DNA of 64,000 bases, from assembly GCA_013397795.1 (NCBI GenBank), contig VZTJ01004103.1, forward strand, positions 703,716 to 767,715. Reading direction: 5' to 3'. The stretch is from Orthonyx spaldingii (Eukaryota > Chordata > Aves > Passeriformes > Orthonychidae). Of this stretch, positions 1 through 9,386 are shown in pieces. The position numbers were made by a program, and so were the translations under genes. Under the pieces are notes generated by a model. It was not told the origin of the DNA. It did not search any database and was given only the letters and a program-made list of their open reading frames with translations. Every line of letters starts with the position of its first letter. Positions within the stretch are counted from its first letter, which is position 1.

Positions 1-23
1 AAAAAAAAAAAAAAAAAAAAAAA
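1..23. repeat. Poly(A) run at the window edge
   Basis: The window opens with 23 consecutive A. It could be the tail of a retroposed element lying outside the window or a simple homopolymer; the missing left flank prevents a decision. Confidence 0.8.
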
Positions 24-889
24 GACTTTGCTTTCCTGTCACACTGCAGTTTTATGTCGGCTGCTATTGAGGAGAAAAAAATGCTGCCCCACCAAACCCT
101 GAGATGGAAACAGTCTGGGTAATTCCCTGGGAAGAACATTAAAGTCAGGGGGCAGGTGGGACAGAGCCTCCCTGGAGGCAGGCAGCTCCAGTGGCCCCCG
201 GGAAATCCTCCTGCAGCATTAGCAAGGCTGGGAACTGTTTTCCTCTGTGGACGGGGCAGGGAGTGGAAGGCAAAGCCAGTGTCTGGGAAGATCCCAGCCA
301 CGCCTCCCAGGAAAAGAGAGCTCCTTGCCTCTCATGCAGCCCTGCTTGGGGGAACTTCTGGGCTGGAGAAGGCAAGGCTCTCTGGAGTACCTTGGTGTGG
401 GGAGGGTTCCGGGGCTACAGCCCCTGGCCTTGGCACACCTCCTGTGTGAGGGGCTGGGTCTGATCATGACTGCAGACAGCCAGCCTTGGCTCTGCAAAGG
501 GAAGGGCAACTCAGAAAAGGAAAACCCTAACCAAACATAAAACCACTCAAAGCAGCAAACAAACCCCAAAACAAAAAACCAAACTAAAAAACCCAAAGGA
601 AAAACCCCAAGCCATAGAAAGCAACAGCAAAACCCAGCCAAGCCCTGGTTGAGCAGTGAGCCTGAGGTGTGGGCTCTGTTATCCCTCTGAGGGAGATTTG
701 GTGGGCACATGGTGAAGTCAGAGGCCAGGGGACAGCTTTTTGGGGATGCAAGGAGGGTAGAAGGGTAACGGTTGGAAGGGAGTAACCCCAGCCTTAAGAG
801 AGAGGCCCTGGAGGGCAAACGGGGATATGCTCCCCAATGATGGTGTGTTCTCCAACAGCTCTCCTGGTACGATCTCTCCCCCCGCCCTG
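24..889. other. Upstream flank of the UNC5C promoter, no gene recognised
   Basis: Moderately GC-rich unique-looking sequence upstream of the CpG island. I recognise no exon, repeat family or RNA gene except the A/C-rich block at 511-640. Open frames here continue into the GC-rich island and read as compositional. It may hold upstream promoter elements, but none is distinctive. Confidence 0.6.
511..640. repeat. A/C-rich low-complexity block
   Basis: A strongly strand-asymmetric stretch made almost only of A and C, with many AAACCC- and CAAAAC-like words and very few T. It contains one CCCTAACC word but no tandem telomeric array. The lack of T on this strand removes stop codons from the opposite strand and helps a long antisense frame stay open. 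Confidence 0.7.
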
Positions 890-1122
890 CTGCTTGTGGG
901 AGCAGACCGGTATCGCCCGTCCGGCTCCCTAAAGACGGTCCCGGTGGCCCAGAGCCCTGGAGGTGTGCAGGGGTGTTGTCAGGCCCACGGGGACAGTCTG
1001 GGGACGCGAGAGCCATGGGTGTAGCGGGGTCGGGCCAGCGCAGCGCTGGCTCCCGCGCCTGCTGCCCTGCCCGGGTGTGCGGGGCGGGGGTGCGAGCGAG
1101 TGTCGGGGCGTGTGCGGGCGCG

Positions 1123-1128
1123 CACGTG
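1123..1128. promoter_or_regulatory. Canonical E-box CACGTG
   Basis: A palindromic CACGTG inside an alternating GCGCACGTGTGCGCG context upstream of exon 1. The motif is the preferred site of MYC/MAX, USF and related bHLH-ZIP factors. Occupancy is not shown by sequence. Confidence 0.5.
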
Positions 1129-1239
1129 TGCGCGGGTACCCACATCTGCGTGCGCCCGTGCCCGCGGCTGTGCGCGCAGGGGGCGCGGGCGGAGGAGGCG
1201 AAAGGGGGCCGGTTCTTGCGGCGGGTGGCTCCCAGCCTC

Positions 1240-1249
1240 CCCCGCCCCC
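1240..1249 (-). promoter_or_regulatory. GC box (Sp/KLF-type)
   Basis: CCCCGCCCCC is a consensus GC box read on the minus strand. It lies about 35-45 bp upstream of a TATA-like ATTTTATC word and about 350 bp upstream of the start codon, a reasonable core-promoter position. Confidence 0.55.
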
Positions 1250-1282
1250 TTCCCTCTGGGTCTGCTCCTCGCTCCGGCTCGC

Positions 1283-1290
1283 ATTTTATC
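1283..1290 (+). promoter_or_regulatory. Weak TATA-like element
   Basis: The only AT-rich word in the densest part of the island is ATTTTATC in a GC-rich surround. If it works as a degenerate TATA box, transcription would begin near 1310-1320 and give a 5' leader of about 285 bases. This is inference; island promoters often start at dispersed sites. Confidence 0.3.
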
Positions 1291-1425
1291 GCAGGCGGCC
1301 GGCGCAGCCCCCTCTCCCCAGCCCCGGCCCCGGCCCCCGCCCACCCCCGGGGTGGAGGCAGCCGCGCCGAGCCGCCCGCGGGAAGAAAGCAGCGCTCCGC
1401 CGGCTCCGCGCCCCTCCGCGGGGTC

Positions 1426-1491
1426 ATGCAGCGCCTCTGCCCGCCCGGTCCGAGCGCAGCCCCTCGCCCCGCTGCCCTCCGCGCAGCCTGA
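1426..1491 (+). other. Upstream ORF in the probable 5' leader (21 codons)
   Basis: An ATG at 1426 opens a 21-codon frame that stops at 1489-1491, before the UNC5C start and out of frame with it (175 bases between the two ATGs). The peptide is Ala/Pro-rich with no known motif, so any role would be translational control and not a product. Relevance depends on transcription starting upstream of 1426, which the TATA-like word near 1285 would give. Confidence 0.45.
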
Positions 1492-1600
1492 GCGCCCGGC
1501 GGGGGCTCCGCGCCGCTCCGCGCCCGGAGGTGGGACGGGGCCGGCAGAGGCGGCACAGGAAAGCTCCGCGGCTCCGCGCCACTGCCCCGCTGCCCCGGCC

Positions 1601-1724
1601 ATGGGGAAGGGGCTGGAGGGAACGGCGGCCCGCTGCGGGCTGGGACTGGGATACCTGCTGCAGACCGTGGTGCTCCCCGCCCTGGCCGTCCTGGGGGCCA
1701 GCCGCCCCGGCTCCGCGGCGCAAG
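1601..1724 (+). CDS. UNC5C: UNC5C (netrin receptor) coding exon 1, signal peptide; partial gene
   Basis: The exon encodes 41 residues plus the first base of codon 42. Its core TAARCGLGLGYLLQ matches the start of mammalian UNC5C exactly, and the end GSAAQ matches the known signal-peptide end. UNC5C is a single-pass receptor for netrin-1 (Ig, thrombospondin-1, ZU5, UPA-like and death domains) that mediates axon repulsion and dependence-receptor apoptosis; only its ER signal peptide lies here. A basic N-terminus (K3, R11) is followed by a hydrophobic stretch from about residue 13 to 33 and small residues before probable cleavage at AA|Q. The ATG is the first in-frame ATG, has G at -3 and +4, and sits where the family starts. 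The frame stays open upstream to at least 1100 but without an ATG. The phase-1 end fits a following Asp codon (G|AT). Relative to human, as I recall it, residues 2, 6 and 7 differ, removing two arginines. Confidence 0.93.
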
Positions 1725-1730
1725 GTAAGG
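1725..1730 (+). other. UNC5C: Splice donor of UNC5C intron 1
   Basis: AAG|GTAAGG agrees with the vertebrate donor consensus at five of the six intronic positions. The cut leaves one G after the CAA codon, a phase-1 junction as in mammalian UNC5C. Reading through it adds 12 residues and stops at 1757-1759. A second GTGAG word at 1756-1760 is a weaker possible donor. Confidence 0.9.
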
Positions 1731-4700
1731 CGATGGATGGATGCATGGATGCATGGTGAGGGCTTGGAGCATCCTCCGGATGAGGGCTATACATGCGAAT
1801 TTATGCCGTGATTATGTTGGTTTTTTTTTATTTTCCCCTGTGTTTGTCTGTGCAAACAGTGCAATCCCCCGCATGCACGACCCCCGCCGGGGTACGGGGT
1901 GTCCGGTCGCACCGGCCGGGTCGGGTCTGTAGGTGTTGAGCCTGGCCGGGACAGGCGTTTGCCTGCGCTCCGTCCTCAAATGGGGCACAGGGAGCGGAGG
2001 GGAAGTTCGGGCTGCAGGAGCCCCGCCGGCAGCCCTCCCGGGCGGGAGAGCGGCGCCGGTGCGCCCCGGAGGGCTGGCAAAGGTGCGTGGGAAAGGCAGG
2101 TGCGGGGCGGGTGTCCCTCCGCAGCCGCACAGCCGTACCCTGGAGCTTGGCAGTCGACGGTCAGTCTTGAGCCCCCCATAGCCCCCCACGCCCTCCTTCT
2201 TCCTGCCTAAAACACGATACACCCGAAGGGAGTTGCCGTCTTTCTGTGTTTATGTTTTGAGATTTTGTTTCGCCTCCTGCGTCCGGGATTCTGGAGCACA
2301 TCTCGATCTGCCTACCCTGTAGCCTGTATAAATTCCCCTTTCCAAGTGACAATGTCTTGCTTCTCAGTGCGTGTTTAGGGGTGTTTGAGAGCATCACAAA
2401 GAGCCCTGGCTCCGTGTGGCACCCACCCGGCTGACAGCCACAGCAGGAGGCTTTTTCTCCTGCGAGCTGATACTGGGCAAACTTTCTCGGTGCTTCTCTT
2501 TCTTTCCAGGAGTTAGACCTAATGTGGAAATTTGTTGCTTTTGTGGAACACTGGAGAGAGAAAGAGAGAGGTTGCTGCTGCATGTGGGCAGAGCTGCATA
2601 CAACAAGGATGTGCGGGTTCGTTAAAGCACTTGGAAATCTCAGTTATATGATTAACAAGAGAAAAGGAATTTTAGAAGCTGCTGTGTTTGTTTATTTTCC
2701 CCGTATATGTAACCAAGAAGTAATAACATGCACCAAACTTTTGATTTGAAGTTGCTAGCATAGCACAACTGTAAGAATGCTTGGTTTTCCCCCACATCAC
2801 CTCTGTGTAGAGGCACTTGTGAAAACTGCACAGATCTGACCCTGTGCTCTCACCCAGACATTACAAAGTGCACTCCTCTGTGGCCTTTTCCACAGGAGAG
2901 CAGTGCTGGTTGCTCTGACTCCCGGTGCCCCTGACAGGCTCTCTGTGGGTTCTCCCAGGCATGGAGCTGTCGGTTTGCTGCTGGTGGGCTGGGTGCACTG
3001 AACACCATGTCTGTACATGTAACAGTGCTAATCCATTTCCTGCTGATACTTAACTCCATCCCCTCAGAGTCACGTTCCCTTGCTCATTTATCTCACAGGA
3101 AGATCAGAAATCTGGCCGTGAAAAGGTGGTAGCAGAGAACAAGAGCACAAAAATCCCTTATACATCGTGGTACATTCCATCTGTGTCTTCCACACTGTTT
3201 CCTTTCACTGGTCGGTTTCATGTTCAAGGCAGGGCAGGTTTGATGTTTTGTATTTAGGGGTTGTAATAGTACCTTATTCATCCAGACCTGTGTGTCAGTG
3301 GGTATATATCAGTCTGTGTATAGATATGTCAGGGGGTGTTGGAGGAGAAAGCTCCTCTCAGACAGTTGGACCTGGAGAGGAAAGGAGCCTGGCTGCTCTG
3401 CTGGCAGGACACGGGAGTTTCGTGTGACAGATGGCCTGAGCAGGGAGGAGAGGACCCCCTGCATTCGGCTGTTCCAGAGCGCTCATCCCGGTGCCACAGG
3501 GCTCATACCTCACACTCTCAGATGGTTTCTCCTTTCCGCACTTACCCTCGGTGACACAATGCTGTGTGACAGAAATGCCACGAGGGCAGAGGAGCCAGGC
3601 CCCCTGTTCCTACGCTGCAAAGGGCAACACACGTGTGGGACCTGCCACAGGACACAGGTGTGCTCACCTACCTAAAAAGGGGTGGAGAGCTCTTCAGCAA
3701 TGCTTCCCAATGTGTGATGTGTGATAAACTTCCCTAACAGAGTGAAAAATCCAGGGAATGTGTTTGGGATATAGCTCATTGTCTTGAACTTTTTTTTTTC
3801 CATGTATGCTTTTATTTTTATTTCCCATTTGCAAGGACCAGGCACAGAATTTGAGTGCAGACCTGGTTTTGGCATTTTTCCCAGAGCTGGGGGATTTTCT
3901 GATTGGTATGTGTGGTGGGGATCTTCATATGTGTGTGTGTATGTGTACATGGTGCTTCAGTGAGGCAATGAATCAACAGTTTAACTATGCCCTCTTCAGG
4001 AAGTTTCCTCATCTTATAGCACCAGGCAAAGTTTTCCCTCTATTCTATTCATACATTTCAAAAATATACATGTTTCATCTCAATTCCCCAACTATATTTA
4101 ACTTTTGAAGCAGGCTAAGAAAGCCGTGAGCATTGCTGGGACTTGTGCTTTCATACCTTCCTTTTCTATTGCCTCGTGGAAAATGAATTTATTAACGATT
4201 GGTTGGTGGACCAACCCCCCTCACTCCCTGGCAGATTCATTATCAGTGCATCTCGGCGTCCTCCTGTGAGCTTCTCAGCAGACCTAAATACACTTTTTGT
4301 TTTATTAGTATTTCTTATCTTCTTATCTGAAGCTGTCCAAGTATTTTTCCGCTGTTATCAGGAGAGAACAGGAAATGGCTGCAATGGTAGAGACAGCCCT
4401 TAATTCTCAAAGCAGTGTGAATGGGGCCAGTGTGATTATCAAGCCAGAATCAACTCTGATCTGGCATTCATTGCATTTACTATAGCTCTATGATAAGCTA
4501 CATCAGAATGAGAAATTAAATGCCCCGAACTGTGCCCCTGCTGGGCATTTCAGTGCCATCTCTGTAAGAGTAACTTTTCCTTTGGCTCTTCAGTCATCAG
4601 AGACTGGGTTTCAGCTGTTGTGCTTCCCTACAGCCCTCACTTCCCACCTCCCAAACTATTATCCACTTATCCTGTGACTCCCACCTTTTTGTTGTGTAGG

Positions 4701-7700
4701 TGGGACGAAAGGGAGGGTCAGGCTATCTATCTGTGGTGACAGGCATGGTTCAGACAGCTTTTGGGGTTAATAACGATGGTGTAAAAGATGGTAGAAAAGC
4801 TAAATGGACTACGTATTAATGAGGTTGTGTTTCATTTGTTCCTTTACAATAAAAGAGTGCATTTTTCATGCTTAACCCCTCAAACCTAATTAAATCAAAG
4901 TGATAATTTAAAAAGAAAACTGTAAAAGAGCCATATGTGCAGATATTTGTCTTGCCCCAGCATAGTCTGTATTCGCAACAGCAGCAGTTTGGAAATGCTT
5001 AGTGTGGAAAAAGTGAAATATAACATGTGAATGTACTAACCTTTTGGGGATGCATTTCCTAATTAAATACCTAAACACATCTTGTTGAAAAAAGGCGGGG
5101 AAAGGACTTAATTATCTTGATGCATCAGTGGACCTCTTGTACTTGATCATGTGGGTGTAGTATTTATATTAATAAAGCAAGAGCCAAGTAGTATTTTGTT
5201 GTGAATGGATAAGGCCCTTTGGAACATTAATCTGTTTTAAAGCGATGTACTGTAGTAGATTCCAATGATGCTGACAAGTTTGAGCTGGATGTGGTAGCCC
5301 GTACTGGTTTTGAGTAGCATTTTAGTACTCCAATACTCTTTGCTGAAAGCAAAGCAGCCACTGTGTTTCCTTTGCTGACACAGGTGCAGTTTAAGCAGGA
5401 TTAAAATTAAGTGAATGGATCTGTGCATAGAGGAGGGATTCCTCCCTGGGAACATGGGCTCTTCTTCCTCTGGCTCCAGGCTCTAGCATCTGGTTGCAAT
5501 AGTTATGGAAAACATATATAGATCACATACAGGCTCCTCCTGATGGCTCTTCAGCATTACTGTCAGTGTCATTTATTCCTCTGTATGGTGAGAATGCCAG
5601 AGTGCATCTAAACATTTCCACAGTTGTTGTGCATGTTTGCACTTAATCATTTTACATGGATCATTCACCACACAGCTTTATTTTTCTTTGGTAATGGTCT
5701 TAAGCCCCAGTTATTCACTGTATTTTGGGACTAGCTTTGTGTGTGACATCCAAATTCAGAAACAGGAAACAGCCTTAACCAAATTAAAAAGATTTTCCTA
5801 ATTTAATTTTCCAAATACAGTACATCTGAAAACAGAAATACAACTCTGTGCCAGGGCCAGGCAAATCAGTTCCATAGCTCGTCTGTGCAGTAGGAAACGA
5901 GAAAATGTGGATTATATTTATTAGACTTTTTCAGGTAAATATCTTGATTTTTATGAAAAATAGAAGAGAGGTCTTCTGAGGCACAGTCTCCCCAGTTCAG
6001 TTGAATAGGATACAAAGCAAATAAGTTCCTATGGATGGTAAGAGAAGCCCAGGCTGAGTAGAACAATAACTGAGTATTTCTGTACAGTATATGACTAGAA
6101 TTTTGTGCATAAGTAGAATACAGAGGAGAGTTGTACTTTGGAAAGCAAAGCTACGTTTGTGTCATGCTACCAGTAAAACAGTCTTGATTTTTGTAACCTG
6201 TTTTATAGTGTATGGCTGTATTTCTTGATTTTTGGTTCTTTCTGGATTTAACATCATTGGACTTTTGAGGAATCAGTTCTGGATACTTCTTCTACAAAAA
6301 GGCAAGAAAATTTCTTTTGCAGCTCACCAGAAAAATATGTTTGAATTGCTGGTGCAAAGGGGAGTTGCTGGGTAAATTTGCATCACTTGGAGGAGTAAAC
6401 AGTTTGCTGTGATTTAGTAAAAGAGGACTGGGGTCAATGTGAGCTCGGGCTGTTGGTTTGTCATTGAAAACATGTTACTGGAGGCTATCTTTGAAATAGA
6501 AGTTAGTGTAATCATGGATGCTCTGCCTATGCAATATATTTCATAGAACTGTCTACATGTCCCTTTAGGAAAAAATAGCATTGTCTTTCCTCCCTTTAGG
6601 GCGAGGAGAGGGCTGTGCTGGTTTGTGAAGTGCACATCTTGTTAGCCACCCAGTGGAGGTATTCAAGTCTAGCAGGCAGCGATCTTGGCATCGGTGCCAG
6701 TGAGGCAGTAATTACAGCGTCTGTCATTTGCATTAGCCAGCTCTGCCCCGCATTCGGCTTGGAGGTATAAACCAGCTTCTCAAGTACAAATCAGGAATCA
6801 AAGGAAAGGAGTAAGAGATGAGCTGTGGCTTTCCAGTTGGCCATAACCTCCATCAGCACAGCGTCAGGATAATGTTGTGCAGAGGCACAGTTCAGTGCCG
6901 GCTGTTTCCACGGACTCAAGGAATGGTGGTGTTTTTAGTGATTTATTGTGTGTGCTCAGTAGAGCCCAGTCTCAGGAGCAGGCACCTCTGGATCTTTCCA
7001 TCATAACGTTATCCAAGAGGCAATCTGACGGAAATGTTATTAAGTCTTCTGGGAGGCAAACTGTAGTCAAAGAAACACTTAATTTGCATCATTTGCAAGC
7101 AAGCATTTGAAATTATGCTAAAAAGGGAAATGGTTATAAAGAACTTTACACAGAACAAATAAGAACAACAAAATTGCCCTTGATTTTGAATATACTTTAT
7201 TTCCCTGTGTTTAATTTAATGTGGTCATCTAGGTACTCCAGCCCCAAACTCCACTGCTGTGGTGGGGAGATGATTTATTGAGTATTGTTGTTGGGTTCGT
7301 GCTAGGTCTGGTTAAACATTTTGCAGAATATCCATTGTGGTTATTGTATTTAGATTTATCTTGCTAGGGTGAGGATGTAGCATAAAACTGTGTGTACACT
7401 AACTGGAGGAGCTAAAGGAAAGCCCCAAATTGTAGCTGTGTTCCAGTTGTTTTCCTCAAGGCTGGTTCTGCTTGTACAAACAACACACACCAGTAAGGTG
7501 CAGTGAGTCAGAGCAGCAGGCAGGAGCTGCCAGAGGTTTTCCCAGCTTTCAGTAACCTCAGAGATGCTTGTATATAGCTTTCTCCCTAGGTAGTCATCAC
7601 TAGAACAACTTCCTGTTTGCTTTTATGACTCCATCCCAAATCACATGGACGTTAAGCAGGAAATGTGGGATTTCCTCCCAAGTCATCAGACGCCAGGGTT

Positions 7701-8963
7701 TGGGGAGTCCTTTTATAGCCTGGCATGTTATCTAAAAGTTTGGGCTGGGGAGAAAGAGCTTCATGCAAAAACAGTCTCACTTCAAAACACTCTTTTTATC
7801 AACATGGAAAATTTAGGGGGAAACAAAAGAGAGAAAAAAATTCCTTTTTGTTTGTTTGCTCAGGGAAGGTTGGGAAAAAAGCAAGAAACCTTAAGCAAAA
7901 TCAGAAATGATTCAGTTGTTTTAGAGAAAAGGTCAATAAAATCCTGAATATTTACCCTACTGTCCAAACTATTGTATTTATGCTCTCTGAAAATGTATTA
8001 GGTGTTCAGTGAAAATGAAGTTAAAAAGTTAAGTCTTCTGACAACAACAGTTTTCGTTTCCATTTACATTTTTCCACATATTTCAACCAGCCTAGTGAAA
8101 AACCTCACTGTTAGACTTCATTTACAGTTCTGGTTAGCACTGGTTAAGGTATGTATTTACAGCACTTTCTAGATCTCACTCTTTTGGTTTTAGTTTGGTT
8201 TATTTTTTTCGTAAATCACACTGATTTTGCTGCGATGCAGATTGAGATGGAGACCCAGATTCTCAGTGGTGCCAGACATGCCCTTATTTCCACCAGGGAG
8301 TGTCAGGCAATGCTGAATTTAGGTGAGTGCCTTTGCTGTTCCCCAAATACAGGCAGTGCTGCTCTAGCTTGCATGGCAGTCCAACAGTCCTGTCAGGGCA
8401 GGGACACCTCCTGTGTCAGTATCTGATGCTGCAGTGCCTCAGCACCCTCTCACATTCTCATTTCCCTTTGTTATGAGTCCTACACAGGCAGGACAGGAGA
8501 GACACCCAAAAAAGCTGTGCATCTCAGTTGGTGATACCTCCTTTGGGGGATATCTGCAGTTGTATCTTTAGCAAAGCTTTGCTCCGTGCTTGCATTGCTG
8601 GAGGCGATGGGAAGTTCTTATTTGTTACATTGCCTTAGCTATTCAACCTCTGTTTTGCTGGATTTGGGAGTTTGCTGTATTTATCACTGTTTGGTGGAGA
8701 GGTCTAGGGGGAATTGCCGAAGGATGCAGAGCAAATGCATAAGGGAAGTCAAAATATGAGCTCAAGTTTTGTGAGTGCTCAAGACTGGTACTCCAATCCA
8801 TTCTTGTCTGACAGTCCCAAAGAGGGAATGCTATGGAGGGAGTGCTATGTTGAGAAGGCTGGCAGGTACCTTCTCAATGTTGGATTTGTTGAGTCTCACT
8901 GATGGTTTCTTTATATCTGCTGTTATCTAGAAATATGTGTAAAAGGATGCCAAGGGTTAGGAA
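1731..8963. other. Intronic stretch, no gene recognised
   Basis: The first part is the tail of the CpG island, including a GATG-rich tandem patch at 1732-1756. Sequence then becomes AT-rich and mostly unique. A GA-rich patch lies at 2553-2570 and a short TG repeat near 3930. The block around 6660-6780 stands out by composition and transcription-factor-like words. All open frames are short and unlike known proteins. Confidence 0.6.
3929..3946. repeat. Short (TG)n microsatellite
   Basis: Alternating T and G for about nine units with one TA interruption, running into ATGTGTACATGG. It is too short to be strongly polymorphic. Confidence 0.7.
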
Positions 8964-9386
8964 TGGTACTCACCATTTTAGTCTCTGCCACTGGACCCTC
9001 CAAATCATGTGCCACTCGCACACTCCCTCCTAACTTTTCTTCTTCCCCTGAGGTGGGATGGTGAATTGGAGGCACAAAAGGTAAAGATCAGGGGTTGAGC
9101 TAAGAACAATTTACTGGGAGTAGCAATTAGATAAGAAAACATACAGTAACAGCAACAATCCTGAGGACAGAAGGTGCAAGAAAGAGGCGAATGATTCACA
9201 CGGAAACTCCCTGACCACAGCAATGCCTGACCGCTCCCTCTACCACACTACCCAGACTTGGAAGAGAGCCCTTTGCCTCATCCCTGGAAAATGAAGTGAG
9301 CTGGTACAGAAAAAACTCCTGGGTCCTAGCCATGCCCCCTCCTGGCTACTGCAGATATTAACCCTGTCCTGGCCAGAACTGGGACA
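8964..9386 (-). mobile_element. Diverged avian ERV LTR, probably solo, antisense to UNC5C
   Basis: Read on the minus strand, the element begins TGTCCCAGTTCTGGCCAGG and has an AGTAAATTGTTCTTAGCTCA poly(A)-region block, then a C-rich segment with CATCCCACC. This is the order seen in avian LTRs whose typical form has TTTATCTCAACCC in that position. It shares both its TGTCCCAG-type start and its poly(A)-region block with the LTR at 16288-16851. Flanks AGGAA (8959-8963) and AGGGA (9387-9391) look like a 5-bp target duplication with one mismatch. No gag, pol or env frame is adjacent. The distal end is the least certain boundary. Confidence 0.65.

Larger units (their letters stand above)
890..2170 (+). 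promoter_or_regulatory. UNC5C: CpG-island promoter of UNC5C
   Basis: GC content and CpG density rise sharply near 890, peak between about 1050 and 1750, and fall after about 2160. The island surrounds the first coding exon, as expected for a developmentally regulated TATA-poor promoter. GC boxes occur at 1081-1090 and 1240-1249, and C-rich GC-box-like sequence at 1321-1350. The transcription start cannot be fixed from sequence; the short 5' untranslated regions usual for this type of gene suggest roughly 1280-1420. The island continues about 450 bp into intron 1, so regulatory sites may lie on both sides of the exon. Confidence 0.85.

Noticed and set aside
511..540. CCCTAACC word suggesting an interstitial telomeric repeat
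   Set aside because: It occurs once in an A/C-rich low-complexity block with no TTAGGG-type array on either strand.
963..1811. Several long + strand frames across the CpG island
   Set aside because: They arise from low stop-codon frequency in GC-rich DNA, begin at non-ATG codons or overlap the real exon, and encode Arg/Pro/Ala-rich low-complexity sequence. Only the UNC5C frame from 1601 matches a known protein.
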